Source of the DNA: a candidate division KSB1 bacterium
GTDB taxonomy: Bacteria; Zhuqueibacterota; Zhuqueibacteria; Zhuqueibacterales; Zhuqueibacteraceae
Direction: 5' to 3'
DNA length: 34,787 bases
Assembly (NCBI GenBank): GCA_034506175.1
Contig: JAPDQB010000056.1
Coordinates: 1-34,787, forward strand
The notes beneath the pieces were generated by a model. The model was not told where the DNA came from, ran no database searches, and was given only the letters and a program-made list of their open reading frames with translations. The translations under genes and the position numbers were made by a program. This document shows, one piece after another, positions 31,128 through 34,787 of the stretch (positions are counted from its first letter, which is position 1; every line of letters starts with the position of its first letter).

Positions 31128-31856
31128 ATGGCGGGCCGGCAAAGCGCCCGGATGCATGTAAACATGAAATTAGTAACAAAAATATACCATCATTGGCATC
31201 GAAATGCAAGTATTTTTGTAAAAATTTTCAATCACCTTAAAAAATTAAGGCAAACAGATTTCGGCCTAATGTCTCGGGGTGAAGCAATTGATTGGATTCG
31301 GGAAGATGGCAAAGTCGAAACGGCCAAATTACAAAAAGGCAGCGGCACGGACAACGGTTTTGATGAAGCTGCTTTACAGGCCGCGACGCAGTTTGAATTT
31401 TACCCGGCAATGAAAAACGGCAAACCGGTGGCCGTGTGGGTCAGCATTCCATAAATTGCAAAAAGGGCGGGAATCGAGGGAACGGTTTGGGTAAAAATTC
31501 AATTGGATGAAAACGGCAAAGTCCGTGAAGCGCTGGTCCAAAAAAGCTCGCAGCCTGATCTGGGATTTGAAGAAGCGGCGATTGCCGCGGCAAAGAGCTT
31601 CGAATTCTCGCCGAAAAACCAACAACCAGTTGCGATGTGGATTACCATGCCGTTTCATTTTAAATTGAGCCAAATTGAAAAAACGGATCAAAAGCGCCAA
31701 GCCGGCTTTCAAACCGTCCGGGCTCATCGTTGCTTTTTGACAACGATCTCAGACGGTTCTTTTTTAGCCCACCTCGTTTTGCCATTTTTCTCCCCACACA
31801 ACGAACAACAAAAACTTGTAGAGCCCTTGACATTTCGCTTTTTTCGTTTATCATAA
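31128..31856 (+). pseudogene. broken tandem TonB C-terminal-domain gene
   Basis: Two TonB-C-like units lie in one reading frame. The first (about 31282-31451) reads 'DGKVETAKLQKGSG...FDEAALQAATQFEFYPAMKNGKPVAVWVSIP'; its upstream 'AGIEGTVWV' part is missing and replaced by unrelated sequence. A TAA at 31452-31454 follows. Directly after it, in the same frame, comes 'IAKRAGIEGTVWVKIQLDENG', the start of a second unit that ends 'VAMWITMPFHFKLSQ' near 31672. The TAA stands where the family usually has Glu in 'PEIAKRAG', so one GAA-to-TAA change would explain it. The linker normally found between units is absent too. I judge it a decayed gene, although a short product from a TTG at 31503 cannot be excluded. 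The frame stays open to 31856 without further homology. Confidence 0.6.
31827..31854 (+). promoter_or_regulatory. sigma70-type promoter of the TerC gene
   Basis: TTGACA (31827-31832), a 16-nt spacer and TATCAT (31849-31854) make a good promoter about 115 nt before the TerC start. I looked for a yybP-ykoY-like manganese riboswitch in the leader and did not recognise one. Confidence 0.5.
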
Positions 31857-31970
31857 TAACTTGGCCGGCACACAGTGAATGTGCAAGCGCGCTGTAACTG
31901 TTTTTATGCCAAACGTGGGATAGAAAGGATTTTCATGCTGAAAAAGTCATCAACCAGTTGGAGTCTTTAA

Positions 31971-32738
31971 ATGGAGTGGCTAACCGATCCGCAAGTCTGG
32001 GTGCAATTGATCACGCTGACCGCGCTGGAAATCGTTCTCGGTATCGACAATATCATTTTCATTTCGATTCTCGCTGGTAAATTGCTGCCCGATCAACAAG
32101 GCCGGGCGCGGGTGGTTGGCTTGTCCCTGGCGATGCTCATGCGCGTTGCGCTGCTGTTTTCGATCGTCTGGCTGACCAAGCTCACGGTGACCTTGTTCGA
32201 GGTTTTTGGCAATGATATTTCCGGGCGCGATCTCATTTTCATCATCGGCGGGCTTTTCCTGCTCGCCAAAAGCACGTATGAAATCCACGAAAAGCTGGAA
32301 GGCCTCGAGGGCAAGTCGTCGCAAAAAATCAAAGCCGCCTCGTTCGCCGGGGTGATCATTCAAATTATTTTGCTGGACATCGTCTTCTCGCTGGATTCGG
32401 TGATCACCGCGGTGGGCATGGCCAACAAGCTCGGTATCATGATCGCCGCCGTGGTCATCGCCGTCGGCTTCATGCTCTTGTTCGCGGGCTTCATCAGCGG
32501 CTTCGTCGAGCGCCATCCGACGCTGAAAATCCTGGCGCTGAGTTTTCTGCTGCTGATCGGCGTCGCCCTGGTTGCCGACGGCCTGGATCACCACATCCCC
32601 AAAGGCTACATTTATTTTGCGATGGCGTTCTCAGTGTTTGTCGAGATGCTGAACATGAAGCTGCGCCGGCACGCGATGGAGCCGGTGAAACTGCGCGCCG
32701 CTTATACCCAAAAAAACGCCACGAAACAAAACCAATAG
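31971..32738 (+). CDS. TerC/Alx family integral membrane protein
   Basis: This 255-residue protein has about seven transmembrane helices. The family blocks are clear: 'ALEIVLGIDNIIFISILAG' in helix 1 with its conserved acidic residues, and 'DIVFSLDSVITAVGMA' in helix 4, the internally repeated counterpart. 'FVERHPTLKILALSFLLLIGVALVADG' comes later. Members are linked to manganese export and, historically, tellurite resistance, and load metal onto secreted proteins in some bacteria. A TTGGAG site precedes the ATG by about 8 nt. The C-terminus ends in a short Lys/Gln-rich tail. Its stop codon TAG touches the ATG of the truncated VOC gene. Confidence 0.92.
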   Translation: MEWLTDPQVWVQLITLTALEIVLGIDNIIFISILAGKLLPDQQGRARVVGLSLAMLMRVALLFSIVWLTKLTVTLFEVFGNDISGRDLIFIIGGLFLLAKSTYEIHEKLEGLEGKSSQKIKAASFAGVIIQIILLDIVFSLDSVITAVGMANKLGIMIAAVVIAVGFMLLFAGFISGFVERHPTLKILALSFLLLIGVALVADGLDHHIPKGYIYFAMAFSVFVEMLNMKLRRHAMEPVKLRAAYTQKNATKQNQ

Positions 32739-33185
32739 ATGATTCAATCATATGGCGCGGTTGAGCATGGCCGCATGCCCACACCCGATGGCAGCGCCAT
32801 TATACACGCCGAGATGCAAATTGGCGACTCGCGCTTTTTCCTCAATGATGAGATGATGGGCGCGAAATCGCCGTCGTCACTCAGCGGCTCGCCTGTCACC
32901 ATTCATTTATATGTTGACGATGTGGACGCGCTGTGGAATCAAGCCGTGGCTGCCGGGTGCCAGATCACGATGCCGCTGGCGGACATGTTTTGGGGCGACC
33001 GTTACGGCATGCTCGTTCATCCGTTCGGCCATCACTGGTCGTTGGCGAGTCACATCGAAGAGGTGCGGCCCGAGGAAATGGGCGAACGTGCCGAGGCCGC
33101 CATGGCGGCGATGAGTGGGGGCGGGCAACCGCAAACGGGTGGCGCAGAACAAACGCAGGGCGGTGAAGCGCCGCCGCAGTGGTAA
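32739..33185 (+). CDS. PhnB-like VOC (glyoxalase/bleomycin resistance) protein, N-terminally truncated
   Basis: This 148-residue protein matches PhnB-type VOC proteins from 'RMPTPDGSAIIHAEMQIGDSRFFL' onwards: 'PVTIHLYVDDVDALWNQAVAAG', 'DMFWGDRYGMLVHPFGHHWSLASH' and 'EEMGERAEAAM'. Family members have about 45 more residues at the start, forming the first beta-alpha-beta-beta unit and a metal ligand. Here only 'MIQSYGAVEHG' precedes the match. The ATG directly abuts the TerC stop. The missing part suggests a deletion joined the middle of a VOC gene to the end of terC. Translation by coupling is possible, but the fold would be incomplete. The Gly/Gln-rich tail after residue 125 is unusual. Confidence 0.72.
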   Translation: MIQSYGAVEHGRMPTPDGSAIIHAEMQIGDSRFFLNDEMMGAKSPSSLSGSPVTIHLYVDDVDALWNQAVAAGCQITMPLADMFWGDRYGMLVHPFGHHWSLASHIEEVRPEEMGERAEAAMAAMSGGGQPQTGGAEQTQGGEAPPQW

Positions 33186-33276
33186 AAGATTCTCACGAAG
33201 AATTTCACCGTCGCCGTCAGCATAATAATCGGAGAAACTTGTGCGGCGGCGATAATCAGCAAAACCCTCTTCACCT

Positions 33277-33969
33277 TTGACAACCCTCACGCTTTTCGGT
33301 TATTCCGGCGCAGAAAAAATTTGGGCGTTCGCGCAAATGGCGTTTGGCCGGCCAAAGCTTCGCCGCGTTACCGGGCTGCGTTTTTGGAAACTTCTCGGCA
33401 GCGGCCGCGGCCGCGGTTTCAGCCTTCGTCCCAACTGGTCGCGATACGGACTCTTGGCCGTTTGGGAAAACGTTGAGGCTTTGGAAAATTTTTTTGCGCA
33501 TTCATCTTTCATGCGCCGCTATCGCCGGCACGCAGATGAAATATGGACGGTGCGCCTGCTGCCGATTGAAGTGCGCGGCGCGTGGTCGGGCGTCAAACCG
33601 TTTTCACCATTGGCGCCGCAGCCGCAAACCGGACCCATCGCCATTCTTACACGCGCCACGATTCGCTGGCGCCGGTTGCGCGCTTTTTGGAGCGCCGTGC
33701 CGGCCGCGAGCCAGCCGCTCGAACAAGCCGCCGGCTTGCTCGCCTCAATCGGCATCGGCGAAGCGCCGTTTTTTCGGCAAGCGACATTCAGCCTTTGGCG
33801 CAACATTGACGACATGCAAGCCTTCGCGTATCGCACGAATGGCCATCGCGAGGCCATGCGCCGCACCCGCGCCGAAAACTGGTATCGCGAAGAGTTGTTT
33901 GGACGGTTCGTGCCGGTGGCGTCGGAGGGAAGGTGGGAGGGGCGGGATCCGTTGGAGGGGATTTTGTAG
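33277..33969 (+). CDS. spheroidene monooxygenase (CrtA)-like protein
   Basis: This 230-residue protein resembles the CrtA/spheroidene monooxygenase family: 'IWAFAQMAFGRPKLRRVTGLRFWKLLGSG', 'VWENVEALENFF', then 'QATFSLWRNIDDMQAFAYR' and 'HREAMRRTRAENWYREELFGRF', ending 'GRWEGRDPLEG'. CrtA is a heme-containing ketolase in carotenoid synthesis of purple bacteria, but many homologues occur in non-phototrophs with unknown roles. No other carotenoid gene is in the window, so the true substrate is open. The start is a TTG without a clear ribosome-binding site. Its last 180 nt are overlapped on the opposite strand by the extended toxin frame. Confidence 0.75.
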   Translation: MTTLTLFGYSGAEKIWAFAQMAFGRPKLRRVTGLRFWKLLGSGRGRGFSLRPNWSRYGLLAVWENVEALENFFAHSSFMRRYRRHADEIWTVRLLPIEVRGAWSGVKPFSPLAPQPQTGPIAILTRATIRWRRLRAFWSAVPAASQPLEQAAGLLASIGIGEAPFFRQATFSLWRNIDDMQAFAYRTNGHREAMRRTRAENWYREELFGRFVPVASEGRWEGRDPLEGIL

Positions 33970-34423
33970 GACAACTTGTAAAAGCATCATTTGATGTGCA
34001 AGACCATCGTTTACGCGGAAGAGCAGGCCAGTTTAGAGTATAAATAGTTTCATCGTTCACCTGTAAATACTCGATTCGGGTAGAACTGATTCGAGCTACT
34101 TTTCCCACCCGTGCGGTTTTGGTTTTAAACTCAGGAAGTCGAAAAAGCTGCCGAAGCAAAGCAGGAATTTTGAATTGTTGATCGTCACTGACCGCAATAT
34201 AGGGTATGCAGTAATGTTTGTCGCGATATTGCCTGTCCCAGAAGCCGCCATCAATCGTAACGAAAGTCGGATGGTTTAATCGTCTCAGCAGATCAGGAAC
34301 CCGATCGTCGTCGATCATCTCTCGCGGGCGGACGTCTTTCAGCCTGCGAACCGTCGCCCATGATTCAAGCGGTTCGATTGCCGCCTCGCGATTGATTTGT
34401 TCGTCAAAGATGAGTAAGCTCAC
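33788..34423 (-). CDS. DUF5615-type PIN-like toxin, with an odd C-terminal extension
   Basis: Residues 1-135 resemble PIN-like toxins paired with DUF433 antitoxins: 'LLIFDEQINREAAIEPLESW', 'TVRRLKDVRP', 'VPDLLRRLNHPTFVTIDGGFWDR', 'YIAVSDDQQ', 'RVGKVARISSTRIEYLQV'. The conserved acidic residues (Asp in FDEQ, Asp in TIDGGFWD) fit an RNase-type site. The GTG start at 34423 has AAGGA 6 nt upstream and overlaps the antitoxin end by about 20 nt in another frame. After 'LNWPALPRKR' there are some 75 further codons with low-complexity Pro/Thr/Arg sequence lying antisense to the CrtA-like gene. A TAA exists one frame over at that point, so a late frameshift probably removed the natural stop. Confidence 0.7.
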   Translation of the reverse strand: MSLLIFDEQINREAAIEPLESWATVRRLKDVRPREMIDDDRVPDLLRRLNHPTFVTIDGGFWDRQYRDKHYCIPYIAVSDDQQFKIPALLRQLFRLPEFKTKTARVGKVARISSTRIEYLQVNDETIYTLNWPALPRKRWSCTSNDAFTSCPTKSPPTDPAPPTFPPTPPARTVQTTLRDTSFRRGCGAWPRDGHSCDTRRLACRQCCAKG

Positions 34424-34763
34424 GGGCTTTCCTTCTCTTGGCCGGATACTTTTTATGAACCAAATCTGCCGCCCAGCGGACAGCCTCCTCAACTGCTTCG
34501 CGAGAAAGTTCCGGCCAATTGCGCAAGATATCGTCAATCGAATCGCCCATACTCAGGAACGTGAGCACGGTGCTAACAGGAACCCGGGTATTCTTGAAAG
34601 TCAATCTGCCATGACAAACTTTAGGATCAACCACGAGATGTTTGCCAATTACTAAAGGCTCTGTAGTTTGGCAAATTTTAGTGTTCTTTTTTAAAAATTG
34701 GCTGATTTTTCCAGCCAATCGCTGGCTGCGGGCAGACTTCACCTTTACCCCCGCCGCCTTCAT
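34404..34763 (-). CDS. DUF433 antitoxin
   Basis: This 119-residue protein contains the DUF433 core: 'HLVVDPKVCHGRLTFKNTRVPVSTVLTFLSMGDSIDDILRNWPELSREAVEEAVRWAADL'-type sequence (residues about 43-100; blocks DPKVCHGRLTFKNTRV and WPELSREAVEEAVR). This forms the winged-helix DNA-binding and dimerising antitoxin fold. The usual family length is about 75-95 residues, so the basic N-terminal 35 residues are either an extension or a too-early start; no ribosome-binding site settles this. The toxin frame starts inside its last codons, a typical coupled antitoxin-toxin arrangement, and the antitoxin should repress the pair. Confidence 0.8.
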   Translation of the reverse strand: MKAAGVKVKSARSQRLAGKISQFLKKNTKICQTTEPLVIGKHLVVDPKVCHGRLTFKNTRVPVSTVLTFLSMGDSIDDILRNWPELSREAVEEAVRWAADLVHKKYPAKRRKARELTHL

Positions 34764-34787
34764 TTTGTGACGGTGTGCGCTTCGGCG

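Noticed and set aside
31856..31970. yybP-ykoY manganese riboswitch before the TerC gene
   Set aside because: The leader is short and I could not find the conserved elements of that motif; only a promoter is supported.
1..34787. tRNA, rRNA, transposase or prophage genes
   Set aside because: None recognised on either strand by reading the frames and looking for cloverleaf-like or insertion-sequence-like ends; a covariance scan was not possible.

Overview
The window looks like a chromosomal piece of an uncultured, Gram-negative bacterium of the FCB/KSB1-Calditrichota kind. The clues are a large secreted protein ending in a type IX secretion sorting domain of the 'NYPNPFNP' type, TonB-C remnants, many secreted or lipoprotein enzymes, a glycosyltransferase 9 of the LPS type, and gene spacers filled with short hairpin-forming repeats. 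No tRNA, rRNA, CRISPR array, transposase or phage gene was seen. The taxonomic reading is inference.

Layout. 177-1211 (+) is a UDP-glucuronate decarboxylase. 1274-10103 (-) is a run of six genes, read right to left: glycosyltransferase 9, Gfo/Idh/MocA oxidoreductase, a DUF1080 lipoprotein, an M61 peptidase with a PDZ domain (4-nt overlap with the previous gene), an MFS nucleoside-symporter-like carrier, and a secreted esterase read in frame into a zinc-finger/pRiA4b ORF-3-like protein. 10151-13478 (+) is a sulfur-carrier cysteine module: a promoter, a CysM-like synthase, a Mec-type JAMM protease, and a single protein joining a CysO/ThiS-like carrier, a MoeB/ThiF-type E1 and a rhodanese. 13881-19252 (+) holds a PQQ dehydrogenase with an internal cytochrome c and a secreted PQQ-sugar-dehydrogenase-like propeller with PKD, PA14 and T9SS domains. 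19355-21027 (+) holds a HAD hydrolase, a repeat-rich spacer, a small CxxC protein and a three-helix membrane protein.

The most striking object is 21078-30962 (-): one open frame of 3294 codons. It joins a GlcD-like FAD oxidase, four Cys-rich Fe-S motifs, a glutamate synthase FMN domain, a class II glutamine amidotransferase and the GXGXG domain, in an order unlike ordinary GltB. The amidotransferase nucleophile (Cys2037) is internal, so self-cleavage or internal initiation is predicted. The frame is also studded with ten short hairpin or word repeats of the kinds that sit between genes elsewhere in the window, including a five-copy 45-bp (15-codon) array. Two of them lie at domain junctions where split, archaeal-type glutamate synthases have gene boundaries, as if former spacers had become coding linkers.

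31128-34763 contains a broken tandem TonB-C gene, a TerC-family membrane protein, an N-terminally truncated PhnB/VOC protein abutting its stop codon, a CrtA-like protein, and a convergent DUF433/DUF5615-type toxin-antitoxin pair. Several joints (esterase-zinc finger, TerC-VOC, TonB-C tandem, glutamate synthase) look like deletions or fusions, suggesting a genome in which gene boundaries are unusually fluid.
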